From Bacteroidetes bacterium OLB10 (GTDB lineage Bacteria; Bacteroidota; Bacteroidia; AKYH767-A; OLB10), in the NCBI GenBank assembly GCA_001567275.1, contig LNBX01000030.1, positions 1 through 64,000 on the forward strand: a DNA stretch of 64,000 nt, in the 5' to 3' direction. Shown here in pieces: positions 49,253-60,968 of this stretch (its first letter is position 1; each line of letters starts with the position of its first letter). A program made the translations under genes and the position numbers. The notes below the pieces were generated by a model, which saw only the letters and a list, made by a program, of their open reading frames with translations, was not told the DNA's origin and made no database searches.

Positions 49253-51015
49253 TACTGTTTCTTTTGTTGCAAATCAGCTAACATCTGTGCACGAATCAAT
49301 TTAACAGGGGCACTGCCATAACTGAGAAATTTTTCGTGAAAAGCTTTCAGATTAAATTTATCTCCTTGAATTTTCTTACACTCTTCGCGCAGGTCACATA
49401 TTTCTTTAAATCCTGTATAATAACTTGTCAGTTGCACATTGGTAAGCATTACTCTTCTCCATTTTCCTTCAGCTTCTGCATTTTGCTGAAAAGCTTCTTT
49501 GGTAAGTAAGTGCATTGCTTCATCATGCGACATATTACGGGTGTGCACACTTATGTCGAGCAAAGTATTGCATACTGTTCTCAGATTCCATTTATAATAC
49601 ATCAGCCACATTTCAGGTTCGTTGTTGCCATATCCATTTTCAAGCATCATCAACTCACCATACACTGCCCATCCTTCAATCATGGCACCATTTCCGAGTA
49701 TAGATTTGATAATACTTGGCGAATTGTTACTGTAAACAAGTTGTGTATAATGACCGGGCACAGCTTCGTGAATATTCAGAATCTGCAAAGTGTAGTTATT
49801 GTATTCACGCAAATAACTTTCTGCACGCTTTGCATCCCAACCCGCAAGTGACCCAACATTGTAATAGGTGTTTCCGTTTTTGTCATAGGGACCGGGTGCG
49901 CTTATAGAAGCACCCGCAACACCAGCCATGTAGGCAGGTTCTTTTCTTACTTTCAAAGGCTTGGAAGGATCGAGATAAATCAGGTTATGGTCAGTAACAA
50001 ATTTTTCCAGCTCCGGAATTTGTTTCTCTATTGTTGATTGAAAATCTTCCGGCTTAACATGATTCATGGATAACGTATCAATCACCTTACTGATCAGTGT
50101 CAGCGTATCTCCGGGTATGGGCGTATTTCCAAAATATTTTGGCCATAGTTGTGTTGCAAGGGCTGCCATCTGCGTGTGCAGATATTTTTTCCGCTGCATG
50201 GCAGAGTCGTAAATCTGTTCATAGGTATAACTACTTTCAATTTCAAAGTTGAATTTCTTACCATACAAATCACTTCCCAGTCTGAAACTTCTTCCATTTT
50301 CATTTTTCAGATTTTTCAGAAAAGAGATATAATCCTGAACAGCTGCCATTGCATTTTTCATCTCAGTCTCAACCTTTGTTTTTTCATCGCTGCTCAGTGT
50401 GCTTTGCGCTAATGAATCTTTTAACGTTGCTTCAAGTGATTCAAATCCGCCTGAATTCTGCTCGATGGCAAGTTTAAGATGTTCGGGTGAAGGGTTTTGA
50501 ATATTTTCTTTGGCAGCAGTGTAATATGCAGGTATCTGTTCTAATTTTTTAGAGATATTTATGATTCGGCTGTTCAGCGGTTCGTAATTTTCGGAAAGCA
50601 TGTAAGAGAGGTTTCCGCTTGCATTGTATCCTGAAGGATCCCACTGCCATGATTTTAATTCTTCTATATTGAATTTACTCTTCTGCAGAAAATTCTTTAT
50701 GATTTCCGCATCCATTTTATTTAAGTCAGACAATTTAGTGGAATCAAATCCCTGAAGAGAATCGAGATTTTCTTTTACGAATTGTAAAATACGATTGCGA
50801 TAATCAGCATTGTTTATTTCAAGAATACTGTCATACTTGTGATATCCGATTTCTGTTGCCCACATGGGATATATCTTCCACATCTGTTCCACAAACCGGT
50901 TTTTGTAATCATCAAACTGTTTGTTGAATTCAGTAGTATTATTAGTTGCTGACGGTGGTGTGCTGCAGGCATTCATCAGAATAATCATGATAAATAATGT
51001 CAAAAATTGTTTCAT
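49252..51015 (-). CDS. DUF885 family lipoprotein, putative metallo-carboxypeptidase
   Basis: A 587-residue exported protein. The lipobox in ILMNACSTPP sets the acylated Cys at about residue 17, so it is probably anchored to a membrane. DUF885 proteins are all-helical and carry HEAVPGHYTQ (His416, Glu417, His421), a HExxxGH-type motif thought to bind zinc. A later Glu in GAMIEGWAVYGE fits the third ligand. A peptidase role is inferred from this fold. It is the first gene of a pair with the LTA-synthase-like enzyme. Confidence 0.87.
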   Translation of the reverse strand: MKQFLTLFIMIILMNACSTPPSATNNTTEFNKQFDDYKNRFVEQMWKIYPMWATEIGYHKYDSILEINNADYRNRILQFVKENLDSLQGFDSTKLSDLNKMDAEIIKNFLQKSKFNIEELKSWQWDPSGYNASGNLSYMLSENYEPLNSRIINISKKLEQIPAYYTAAKENIQNPSPEHLKLAIEQNSGGFESLEATLKDSLAQSTLSSDEKTKVETEMKNAMAAVQDYISFLKNLKNENGRSFRLGSDLYGKKFNFEIESSYTYEQIYDSAMQRKKYLHTQMAALATQLWPKYFGNTPIPGDTLTLISKVIDTLSMNHVKPEDFQSTIEKQIPELEKFVTDHNLIYLDPSKPLKVRKEPAYMAGVAGASISAPGPYDKNGNTYYNVGSLAGWDAKRAESYLREYNNYTLQILNIHEAVPGHYTQLVYSNNSPSIIKSILGNGAMIEGWAVYGELMMLENGYGNNEPEMWLMYYKWNLRTVCNTLLDISVHTRNMSHDEAMHLLTKEAFQQNAEAEGKWRRVMLTNVQLTSYYTGFKEICDLREECKKIQGDKFNLKAFHEKFLSYGSAPVKLIRAQMLADLQQKKQ

Positions 51016-51187
51016 ACAGAATTTCTTAATTGAGGTAACAAATGTAATGGATTACAAAATGTAGTCACTAAAGGGCATAAGGAATCCTTTCAGGGCTTTT
51101 TGTGAATGTACATGATTTAAATTTCTCTCTCACAAAAAGAGAACACTACCCTCGACATGTAAATTGTGAATGATTTTTTAGGAAGTA

Positions 51188-52774
51188 TCAGCTCAGATTT
51201 TTATCTCTTCGCCTTTTTTGTTTGTAAAAAGTGTATTGTGTAATGGCGTAAGATGAAACTGCTTCAACAGTTACTTTAATTTTATATTTAAAATACCAGC
51301 GCAGTTTTAATGAGTATAAACCTTTGTTGATAAAGGCCTCCAGATAAGGATGAACACAAAGTGTGACCTTACGCTCATTTTGTTCCTGTGCCAGATAACG
51401 CAGGTTGTTTTCTATTTCGTCCATCAGCAATATGCTGGCTCTTATTTCACCTGTTCCGTTGCATGAAGGACATTTTTCAGTAGTAGATATTTTCATTTCC
51501 GGTCGTACCCTTTCGCGGGTCAACTGTATCAGACCGAATTTGCTCGGAGGTAAAATGGTATGCCTTGCAGTATCACGTTTCATCACTTCTTTGAGCACTT
51601 CGTAAAGTTGCTTTTTATGCTCAAGGTTTGTCATGTCAATAAAATCAATGACAATGATTCCGCCCATATCACGCAGGCGCAGCTGACGGGCAATCTCACG
51701 TGCTGCCATGCAGTTGGTTTCAAATGCATTGTTTTCCTGACTGTCGCTGTCGCCACGGTTTCTTCCGCCACTATTCACATCAATCACATGCATGGCTTCG
51801 GTATGCTCTATCACAAGATAGGCACTGTTTTGCATGGGCACTGTTTTGCCAAAGTCGGATTTGATTTGTTTGTCAATACCAAAATGCTCAAAAATCGGTT
51901 GCTTATTTTTAAACATTCTGATGATATCTTCTTGCTCAGGAGCAATAGAGTGCAGATAAGTTTTTATTTCGTCATACAGAATCTGATCATTCACATAAAT
52001 ATTGCTGAAGTTTGGGTTCAGTATATCTCTGAGAATAGAAGAAGTGCGGTCAATTTCACCTAAAACTTTTTGTCCGGGTTTAGATATTTTAAGTGCTTCA
52101 TAAAAATTATTCCAACGCATCAGCACATCCTGAATATCTTTATCCAGTTCTGCTACTTTTTTTCCTTCGGCTACGGTTCTTACTATAATTCCGAAATTTT
52201 TTGGCTTAATGCTAAGGGCTAATCGTTTGAGTCTGCTGCGTTCCTCCGGGCTTTTTATTTTTGACGATACTGACACATGGTTATAAAAAGGAGTAACCAC
52301 AAAATATCGTCCGGCAATTGAAATTTCTGTAGTGATACGCGGACCTTTGGTAGAGATAGGTTCTTTGGCAATCTGAACCGGTAGCCATAATCCCGAACTC
52401 ATCACCTGGGTAATCTTACCCGTTTTGATGATGTCTTTTTCAAGTTCAAACTGATTAAGCGTAGAGTCTGTTTGACGGCCTGCCTGAGTATCTTTTACAA
52501 ATTTAAGCAGTGACTGAAACTGTGGGCCAAGGTCGAGATAATGTAAAAAAGCATCTTTCTCATATCCTATGTCAACGAATGCTGCGTTGAGTGAAGGCAT
52601 GAGCTTTTTTACCTTTCCAAGATAAATATCGCCTACCGCAAAACTTCTGTCCCTTTTTTCGCTGTTAAGTTCAACGAGTTTCTTTTCTTCTAAGAGGGCT
52701 ATTCGTACTTCCGATGGGCTTGAGTCTATAATTAAATCGTTACTCAAGACAAAAAATTTTGATTGATGGAGCAA
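51188..52774 (-). CDS. rng: Ribonuclease E/G family protein
   Basis: An endoribonuclease of 528 residues for rRNA and mRNA processing. An S1 domain occupies about 45-135 (VGDIYLGKVKKLMPSLNAAFVDIG). The catalytic core has HVIDVNSGG and GIIVIDFIDM, whose Asp residues bind Mg, and the Zn-link CPSCNGTG. The length matches RNase G rather than RNase E; there is no long degradosome scaffold. ATG 52774 and a TTG at 52747 (giving SNDLIIDSS) are both possible starts. The gene lies in the HU/TPR/COX24-type cluster. Confidence 0.94.
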   Translation of the reverse strand: MLHQSKFFVLSNDLIIDSSPSEVRIALLEEKKLVELNSEKRDRSFAVGDIYLGKVKKLMPSLNAAFVDIGYEKDAFLHYLDLGPQFQSLLKFVKDTQAGRQTDSTLNQFELEKDIIKTGKITQVMSSGLWLPVQIAKEPISTKGPRITTEISIAGRYFVVTPFYNHVSVSSKIKSPEERSRLKRLALSIKPKNFGIIVRTVAEGKKVAELDKDIQDVLMRWNNFYEALKISKPGQKVLGEIDRTSSILRDILNPNFSNIYVNDQILYDEIKTYLHSIAPEQEDIIRMFKNKQPIFEHFGIDKQIKSDFGKTVPMQNSAYLVIEHTEAMHVIDVNSGGRNRGDSDSQENNAFETNCMAAREIARQLRLRDMGGIIVIDFIDMTNLEHKKQLYEVLKEVMKRDTARHTILPPSKFGLIQLTRERVRPEMKISTTEKCPSCNGTGEIRASILLMDEIENNLRYLAQEQNERKVTLCVHPYLEAFINKGLYSLKLRWYFKYKIKVTVEAVSSYAITQYTFYKQKRRRDKNLS

Positions 52775-52844
52775 TTACTCCTGATAAAAATACGGTCAGA
52801 CACCGGTTTTAAATTAAAACCGTAAACCGTGTTAAGGCAAAAGG

Positions 52845-52934
52845 TTATTTCTTTTTATGCCTGTTTTTTCTCAATCTTTTTTTGCGCTTGTGAGTGGCCA
52901 TTTTATGGCGTTTTCTCTTCTTTCCGCTTGGCAT
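52845..52934 (-). CDS. AURKAIP1/COX24-domain mini-protein (29 aa)
   Basis: A 29-residue, extremely basic protein: it begins MPSGKKRKRHKMATHKRKKR and ends in RKNRHKKK. This matches the short bacterial AURKAIP1/COX24-domain proteins, the relatives of mitochondrial small-subunit protein mS38 (established family knowledge). It is likely a ribosome-associated protein. It sits between the TPR gene and rng on the same strand. A small inverted repeat (CGGTTTT 52804-52810 / AAAACCG 52816-52822) follows its stop and may reduce read-through into rng. It is easily missed because of its length. Confidence 0.85.
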   Translation of the reverse strand: MPSGKKRKRHKMATHKRKKRLRKNRHKKK

Positions 52935-53009
52935 ATTATTTAAATATTTTTATAATTAGTATTTCCGTTTTAAAAAAGGGAATGCAAAAGTAGTATTTTT
53001 TGATATATA

Positions 53010-53824
53010 TCAGGGAGTAGATTTAAGTTCTTTAAGATAAGCATCTATTTGAGCCAGTGCCTGGGTGTTATTACTCAGCGATTTAAAGGTCTCAAAATTT
53101 CGGATGGCCTCTGCTTTATTCCCCATTTGCAAATAGGTTTGTCCTATAAAAACGTAAACATCAACTCTTGAAGGGTTGATTTTCAGTACAGTATTAAACC
53201 GGGCCAGGGCTTTATCATATTGTCCCGATTTTACTGATAAAAATCCGAGATTTAACTGTGCATTCTCGTGATTCGGGTCTTTTTTTAACCACTTCCTGCA
53301 AAAGTGCAATTCCCTGCATTGGGTTTATAGCACTTTCGGCATAGCATATTCCTAAATCAGTCTTTGCATTCAGGTTTTCAGGGTTGATTTTAAGTACTTC
53401 CGTGTAGCATTCAATTGCTTTATTAACAAAATAGCTCTGTTCGAGAGAATCATTTGCATCTTTAAAAGCATCGAAATAACGGTAAGCGGCATTCAAATAA
53501 TTTTTTTCTGAAATATCTTTTTTAGCCTTTTTTTCAGCATAAAAGGCGGAAATTCCCGGTTTCTTGTGCTGATCCCAAAACGAAATCAGAGAATCGGAAT
53601 TTCCACCTTTGGCTAATGCAGTTAAACTGTCCAATTGTTTTTTTCCTCCCTGGTCCAATGCAGATATTGCATTTTTCTCATATAAAGCAACATCAAACTC
53701 ACTTTTTGCAGGAGCCATTGCTTCAGTACCGGTACTTTTTTTTGTAGCGTGGAAGTAGAAATAACAAGAAAACTAAAACAACTGCAATTGCAATTGTCAG
53801 AATACTTTTGGACGATGAAGACAT
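53010..53824 (-). CDS. Membrane-anchored TPR protein, two frameshifts
   Basis: A protein of about 270 residues made of one N-terminal membrane segment and TPR repeats. From ATG 53824 it reads MSSSSKSILTIAIAVVLVFL, then breaks in an A8 run (plus-strand T 53736-53743). With seven A it continues through KSTGTEAMAPAKSEF. A second break lies at an A7 run (T 53280-53286). With six A, LLQEVVKKDPNHENAQLNLG joins the two halves. The TPR units around YTEVLKINPENLNAKTDLG and FNTVLKINPSRVDVYVFIG are clear. The gene starts 8 bases after HU and is probably in its operon. The role is unknown; TPR domains mediate protein contacts. Confidence 0.8.
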
Positions 53825-53832
53825 TCAGTTAA

Positions 53833-54141
53833 TTACAACTGAGGTTGAGATTCTTTCTTCTTATGAGCATTCTTTACTTTATCGGTAAAGGTCTTAGCCG
53901 GTTTAAATGCAGGAATAAAATGCTCCGGAATAATAATAGCTGTATTTTTTGTAATAATTCGGCCGGTTTTTTGAGCTCTTTTTTTAACTATAAAACTACC
54001 GAAACCTCTTAAATAAACATTGTCATGTTGCACCAATGAGTTCTTTACCACCTTCATCATGGACTCAACTACATTCTGCACCACCATTTTCTCTACTCCG
54101 GTTTTTACCGAAATTTCATTTACCAACTCTGCTTTTGTCAT
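53833..54141 (-). CDS. HU/IHF-family DNA-binding protein
   Basis: A 102-residue nucleoid protein that bends DNA as a dimer. The dimerisation helices (VNEISVKTGVEKMVVQNVVE), the beta-arm region after RGFGSFIVKKRAQKTGRIIT and the hydrophobic clip around PEHFIPAFKPAKTFTDKV are typical of HU/IHF. The short Lys-rich tail KNAHKKKESQ extends beyond the 90-residue core. A -7-like box TATTTTTG lies about 45 bases upstream. Confidence 0.93.
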   Translation of the reverse strand: MTKAELVNEISVKTGVEKMVVQNVVESMMKVVKNSLVQHDNVYLRGFGSFIVKKRAQKTGRIITKNTAIIIPEHFIPAFKPAKTFTDKVKNAHKKKESQPQL

Positions 54142-54184
54142 GTTATGTTAAAATTTAAAATTAATATCGCATTTTCACGAGCCG

Positions 54185-54192
54185 CAAAAATA
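54185..54192 (-). promoter_or_regulatory. Probable -7 box of the HU operon
   Basis: The minus strand reads TATTTTTG, a full TAnnTTTG match, with TTTT (one mismatch to TTTG) 19 bases upstream. It lies 44 bases before the HU ATG in the divergent region shared with aspS. The rest of that 226-base region shows no gene. Confidence 0.55.
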
Positions 54193-54367
54193 GTCTTTTT
54201 CAGTGAAAATGAAAATATTAACTATCCTTATTGCTCACAACAACCATAGTATTGCGAAAGTTTGACATTGATTACTTTTTCTTTTTGATTTTTTCAACAG
54301 TCCATTTCATAAGGTTTCTAAGTGCTTATTTCATAATTTCGGCCTCTCTTTTTAAAATTCATACTTA

Positions 54368-56131
54368 ATGCTTCGTACACACACTTGTGGAGAGTTATCT
54401 ATGCAACAGAATGGTTTGCAGGTTACATTATGCGGATGGGTTCAGAAGTCACGCGATTTAGGCGGAATGACTTTTATTGATTTGCGTGATCGCTATGGAA
54501 TAACTCAACTTGTTTTTAACATGGATGTGAATGAAGAATTGTGTAAAACAGCACGCAACGTTAACCGCGAATATGTTATTCAGGTAAAAGGAAAAGTTAC
54601 CGAACGCATTAACAAAAACCTGAAAATTCCTACCGGAGAAATTGAAGTGCTTGTAGAAAATCTTGAAATATTAAATGCTTCTGAAACACCTCCTTTTACC
54701 ATTGAAGAAAACACCGATGGAGGTGACGAACTTCGAATGAAATACCGATATCTCGATCTTCGCAGAACAAGTGTCAGAGCCAATCTTGAATTGAGGCACA
54801 GACTTGCTTCACTGATTCGTAATTATCTTGACGGAGAAAAATTTATTGAAGTAGAAACACCTGTTTTAATAAAATCAACACCTGAGGGAGCGCGCGATTT
54901 TGTTGTTCCTTCCAGAGTGCACAACGGACAATTTTATGCATTACCACAGTCGCCACAAACATTTAAGCAATTGTTGATGGTGGCCGGTTTCGACCGTTAT
55001 TATCAGATTGTGAAATGCTTTCGCGATGAAGACCTGCGTGCCGACAGACAACCTGAGTTTACTCAGATTGACTGCGAAATGAGTTTTATAGAACAAGAAG
55101 ATATTTTGGCAACATTTGAAGGGCTGGTGAAACATTTGTTCAAAGAAGTAAAAAATCTTGATGTACCACAATTGCCACGAATGACCTTTGCTCATGCCAT
55201 GAAAAATTATGGCAACGACAAACCGGATACCAGGTTTGAAATGTGCATTCAGGAACTTAAAAGTGACGAAACTCAACCTGCTTTTCCTTCAGGCAAATTC
55301 AAATTGTTTGATGACGCTGAATATACTGCCGGAATTGTTGCTTCAGGTTGTGCTGCTTACACCCGCAAACAATTAGATGAATTGACAGATTGGGTTAAGC
55401 GACCACAGATTGGTGCAGGAGGATTGGTATATATTCGTTATAACTCTGACGGAAGTATCAAATCTAGTATTGATAAATTTTATTCTTCTGAAGAGTTGTT
55501 GCAAACGGCTCAGAGAATGGGAGCACAGAAGGGCGATTTAGTATTGATTCTTTCAGGACAGAAACAGAAAACACAAAAAGCACTTAGCGAACTTCGCCTC
55601 GAAATAGGCAACCGGTTGGGGCTGCGCGATAAAAACAAATTTTCAAGTCTCTGGGTCATTGATTTCCCTTTACTCGAATGGAATGAAGAAGCACAACGTT
55701 TTCATGCTATGCATCATCCTTTTACCTCACCCAAACCTGAGGATATAGAACTATTAAGTACTCAGCCGGGTAAGGTCAGGGCCAATGCTTATGATTTAGT
55801 CATCAATGGCGTGGAAATAGGAGGAGGATCTATTCGTATTTTTGATAAAACTTTACAATCCAGAATGTTCGAAATTCTCGGGTTTACTCCCGAAAAAGCA
55901 ATGGAACAGTTTGGTTTTCTGCTGAATGCATTCCAGTATGGAGCTCCACCACATGGTGGCCTGGCTTTTGGTTTCGATCGTTTATGCTCACTTTTCGGAG
56001 GGTCAGATTCTATACGTGATTTTATCGCTTTTCCAAAAAACAATGCTGCCCGCGATATTATGATTGATGCACCTTCATTTATCGAAAATGAGCAACTTTC
56101 TGAGCTTGGTATTCGTATAACCGGTCATTAA
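54368..56131 (+). CDS. aspS: Aspartyl-tRNA synthetase
   Basis: Charges tRNA-Asp. The 587 residues contain the OB-fold anticodon domain ([20 protein letters not shown]), class II motif 2 ([19 protein letters not shown]), the GAD insert domain (about 285-415), and motif 3 GLAFGFDRL. The size and domain order are those of bacterial AspRS. It is divergent from the HU operon, and a weak stem plus T-run near 56269-56290 may end the transcript. Confidence 0.98.
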   Translation: MLRTHTCGELSMQQNGLQVTLCGWVQKSRDLGGMTFIDLRDRYGITQLVFNMDVNEELCKTARNVNREYVIQVKGKVTERINKNLKIPTGEIEVLVENLEILNASETPPFTIEENTDGGDELRMKYRYLDLRRTSVRANLELRHRLASLIRNYLDGEKFIEVETPVLIKSTPEGARDFVVPSRVHNGQFYALPQSPQTFKQLLMVAGFDRYYQIVKCFRDEDLRADRQPEFTQIDCEMSFIEQEDILATFEGLVKHLFKEVKNLDVPQLPRMTFAHAMKNYGNDKPDTRFEMCIQELKSDETQPAFPSGKFKLFDDAEYTAGIVASGCAAYTRKQLDELTDWVKRPQIGAGGLVYIRYNSDGSIKSSIDKFYSSEELLQTAQRMGAQKGDLVLILSGQKQKTQKALSELRLEIGNRLGLRDKNKFSSLWVIDFPLLEWNEEAQRFHAMHHPFTSPKPEDIELLSTQPGKVRANAYDLVINGVEIGGGSIRIFDKTLQSRMFEILGFTPEKAMEQFGFLLNAFQYGAPPHGGLAFGFDRLCSLFGGSDSIRDFIAFPKNNAARDIMIDAPSFIENEQLSELGIRITGH

Positions 56132-56338
56132 CTTGATTTTTTAGCTGATTTACCCAATCTTTCTAAAAAAGGCTTGACAGAAATAATATTTTTTCGGCCT
56201 TATTGAGGAATAAAATGTTGGGTACACTGCATATAGAAATTCAGGAGGATGAGATAAAAAAAATTTTTGAGAAACTGTTCTCTTTTTTAATTTTTACATT
56301 ATATATTTGAAACTCGAATTTAATCTACAGAAAATAAA

Positions 56339-59300
56339 ATGAAAAAGATTTACACACTTATAGCCGGTATAATACTAAGTTTTAGTTATACAGGATGGTC
56401 GCAAGTGACTGTAATCGGTCCTGCCAATGGAGGTAACTTTGATGCAGGTGGCGGACTTGCCGGAAACAACTGGGCAGCAACAAAAATACTGTTACTCCAC
56501 CGGCAGATGCCTGGGTAGTAAGCACTGCTGCCGGCTCTGTATCAGGTACGCAGGCAGCTTATGTGTCTTCCAATCCTGCTGCACCAACTCCACCATACAC
56601 CTATACATTCACCACACGTGACTCACTCATTCTTGCAAGAACATTGACGGTAACATTTCCTGCAAACAATTCTTGCATTACTTTAAGTTTTAACTGGAAA
56701 TGTATGGGTGAGACTGATGTGTCCAATACCGATTTGGATAACATGAAAGTGTATCTGATACCCAAAGCGGGACCAATCACTACCAACGATATTCAGACAT
56801 TATATCAGGTAGGTTCTGTTTGGTATAATGGATTTAATACCTGGCAAGGTGAAACAATAAATTTAGACCCCAAGATGGCTGGCAATGGAATTAATTATAC
56901 CCTTGCATTTTTATTTGTAAGCGATGGCAATACAGGTGCAAGTACCAACCCTCCTGCAGCAGTTGACAATGTTTTGTTAACCTATCAAACTCCTACTGCA
57001 GTGCCTAATTGTGTAGTTTATACCACACCATCAAACGGTGCATTAGGTCTATCTCCCTGTAATGTTGCGTTAAACTGGAACCATTCTTTAGGATGCAATG
57101 GTGCAACAAGTTATCAGGTTCAAACAGCACCGGCATTAGGTGGCCCTTGGACTACTGTAGGTACAACCAGTCAAAATACATTTAATCTCACAGGTCTTGC
57201 AGCTAATACAACCTATTTCTGGCGTATTATTCCGGTTAACTCATTTGGTGCAAATACGGCAGGTTGCGGATTTTTTGTCTATAACTTTACTACAGGAACT
57301 AATCCTGTTGTAAGCGGTTTACCTCCTTATAACGAAGATTTTGAAGGATGTATCAACTGGACATTCTATAATTCAGGTCAAACCAATCAGTGGTATATAG
57401 GTAACGCTACCAGCGCCAGTGGTAGCCGAGGTTTATATATTTCAAACACCGGAGGAAGTACCAATACATATAATACATCAGCAACGTCACGAGTACATGC
57501 AATGAGCAGTACCATTATAGACCTCACAGGTGGAGGAAGCTGTATCAACCTCACATTTTCTTATCGTGTTGCCGGTGAGAGCGGCTACGATTATCTCGAA
57601 GTTTTTGCCGTTCCTGTATCATATACACCTACGGCAGGTGCTGTTATAGTAGGAGGTGCTGTTGCCGGTGTTTTGCCTAACCTGAATAATCCGGTTCATA
57701 TTGCAGGTCCTCTCAATGGTCAGTCGTCTTATGCACTGTACACAGCATCACTTAATGCTTTAGCAGGAAGACAATTCCGTTTGGTGTTCAGTTGGCGAAA
57801 CGATGCTTCAGTGGGTACTCAACCTCCCGCTGCTGTGGATAATGTTAGTATTACTTCTACCGGAGGTCCTTCCAATGATGCACCTTGCAACGCATTCCCT
57901 ATACCTCCTTTATCACCAGCAGGTTTATATTTGCCGGGTAGTAATATTTGTGGAACCAATGCAGATGAACCTGCACCTCCCGGTTGCTGGACTAATTCAG
58001 GAGGTGCCGCACAAGTAAATACAGTTTGGTATCGTTTTCGTGCCCCGGCCAGCGGCTGTGTTAAAATACGTACTGAACGTGGTTCACTCTATGATACACA
58101 AATCGCACTCTACACTCGTTCTCCGTTAACAGGAGTGGTACCATGTGGTTCAGGAAATACTCTAACCTATGTAACCTGTAATGATAACCGTGGAAGTTGT
58201 GGATTTTCAAGCTATCTTAATTCTGAAATAACTCAGTCAGGTCTTGCAGTAGGTTACGATTATTACATTGCAGTGGATGGCAAAAATGGAGACGTAGGTT
58301 CATTTACTTTATTTATAATGGATGGTGGTACAGGTTGTGTCAATCAATATCCTCCTACTCCCGGAGCTGATTGTGCTTCGCCAAATATTGTATGTTCAAG
58401 CAGTATATTCGTACCTAATCCGGGTTATCAGGGTTATGGATCAAAATGTGATTTTACCGGTGGCATTTGTCTTGCTTCAGGAGACAGAGGTGGCGCATGG
58501 TATCAGGTTACAATTACCTCTCCCGGGCTACTTATGTTTGATATAGTTCCTAATGACTGGAATGGATTTAACGAGACAGATTATGACTTTGCAGTTTGGA
58601 GGATTGCAGGGACCGCACCTTTAACTAATTGTAATACTATTACCAGTTCACCAGGCACTGCTTTGGTAAGTTGCAATTATAGTGCACTGGGTGTTACCGG
58701 TTGTTATACAGGAGGTAATTCGCCACCTGCTTATCCGGGATATAATGGTGCATATCAACCGCCCATCACTGCAAATGCAAATGATGTTTTCCTGATATTT
58801 ATTAGTAATTATACCAACAGTACATCAGGATTTTCATTATATACTTCAAACTCAACATGTGGAATAAGTAACAGCATCCCTAATGGAAGTGCAATTACAT
58901 GGACAGGTACAGTAAGTTCCGACTGGAACGACCCTGTTAATTGGGGTGGATGTAATATCCCCAGCTGTTCAGGAGTTAATGGCGAAACGGATGCATTAAT
59001 CACAAGTACATACGTAAATCCTCCTATCATCACAGGAACAGTTAGTTGTCGGAATTTAACTATTAACCCGGGTGCAGCATTAACAGTTACAGGTACCGGT
59101 GTACTCGAAATTTGTAAAGATTTTAAAAATAATGGGTCATTTAATGCGCAGACAGGATCACGTGTAATATTGGATGGTCCGTCTTCTTCACCAAATTATA
59201 CCGGAGGAACTCAAAACTTAGATGGTAACCTTACAGGTGCCAATGCATTCTATCACCTTGATGTTTTTAAATCTAATTTAGCATATCGTGTTTATGCCAA

Positions 59301-60888
59301 TCAGGATTTTGATGTAAAAGGTAACTTAAAAGTTGGTTACAATACAGGCTCAGGTGCAATGAATACTTCTTCATATCTGAATGCTGCACCGGGTGGAAAT
59401 GGTAAATACGTGAAAGTAGCCGGTGATTTTCTGGTAAATGGAGCAAGTGTTTTCTATACGAGTGGTGGCTCTGTTTTGGAATTTAATGGCGCTGCCAATC
59501 AGGATTACAAAAACAGTGGAATATTGGGAAGTGTTTATCTGAATCAGTCTGTTCCATCAACAGTTTCTGTTCTATATCATGGAAATACTTCGGCTGCATA
59601 TATGAGACTAGGTTTATCAGGTGATCTGACATTTAACACAGGTAAATTGATATTGCCTGGTGCAAGAAACCATAATGGTGTCCCACCTAATTATAGAGGA
59701 TATGTAGAGGTGACCAACCCTTTATCAACAGGGGTGATTACGGGCATGAATCCTAATAGCTACATTGTAGGTCCGGGTTCAGGTCTTGATTTCTATGTGT
59801 TGAAAAAGGCTACTACAGGGGCAACCGGAATTTATGATTTACCTGTAGGTACAAGTACCAAGTATTCTAACATGCAGCTTAATGTATCTACTGCATTAGC
59901 ACCAAATCCTTCTTATTTCCTGGTTGGATTTGATAATACTGTTCCTGCATCCAATACTGCATTTACAGGAGGAGCAACAGATGAGTGTAGTGTTAAATAT
60001 CATTCATTAGGTGCAACAGCATTGAATAATGGTTTATGGAGAATGTTGTTGGGAAATACTATCAGCACATCAGGTGTTCTTGATGTTACACTTACTGAAA
60101 ATGGCTATGGCAATGGCAACCAAGGGCAAACTGTAATGGTAAACAAAACAGGTAATCCGGCAATAGCTGCAAACTGGTATTTAAATCCTTTTCCGGCAAA
60201 TCTTTGTATTGGAGGAACATCTTTACCGGGTCCTGTAACCCGTACTAATTTAATATATACTGCAATCAATCCTGCCAGTTCAACTATTCCGCTGATGTTT
60301 GGTACTGCGCAAGCACCAACACCACTACCTGTGGAATTGCTCTATTTCACTGCAAAGGGTCAAGACAGACAGATTGTTCTGAACTGGTCAACCGCAAGTG
60401 AAAAGAATAACAAAGGTTTTGATGTGCAACGTAGCACCGATGGCAAAGAGTTTGAAAAAATAGGATGGGTGGATGGTCATGGCACAACCAGTATTATGCA
60501 GTCTTATTCCTTCAGGGATGCCAATGTGCTTCCGGGTGTAGTATATTATTATCGTTTGAACCAGATTGATTATGATGGTAAAAATGAAATCAGCAAAACA
60601 GTTGCAGCTTCCATAAGCGATGATAAGTTTAATTTTACGGTTAGCCCCAATCCATTCAGCGGACAAACCAATGTTACCTACTATCTGGATCAAACTTCAG
60701 ATGTTTCCTTGGTTGTAATCAACAAACTTGGTCAAACGGTTGCAACTCTGTTCAAAGGCAAACAGGAACCGGGAACATATACCTATCCTTTCATTGCTAA
60801 AAATTATGGTTACTCATCAGGAATATATACGGTTAAGATTATCATCAACAGCGAAGTATATACCCGCAGATTATTTCAGAATGACTGA
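56339..60888 (+). CDS. Giant multidomain T9SS-exported surface protein, frameshifted near its start
   Basis: A secreted protein of about 1516 residues. From ATG 56339 a signal peptide MKKIYTLIAGIILSFSYTGW is followed by a break at an A5 run (56482-56486). With six A the frame continues into TVTPPADAWVV and the long open frame to 60888. The domains in order are: a MAM/jelly-roll-like unit, a fibronectin type III unit (SYQVQTAPALGGPW), a second jelly-roll unit, two PPC-like domains (VNTVWYRFRAP; GGAWYQVTITSPG), a WNDPVNW repeat, a long beta-helix-like part, and the type A sorting domain (SPNPFSGQTNVTYYL ... GIYTVKI). No catalytic residues are evident. It is an adhesin-like surface protein by inference. 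Confidence 0.85.
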
Positions 60889-60968
60889 TTAAGAGTTTCT
60901 GTAAAAAAGCACATTACAGATTTTGTGCTGCTTAGAGAGAAGTTTTTTACAATACAATTAAACAAAAT

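Noticed and set aside
56215-56310. 31-codon open frame with an AGGA upstream, between aspS and the giant T9SS gene
   Set aside because: Low-complexity product without any recognised motif; it overlaps a weak stem plus T-run. Not supported as a gene.
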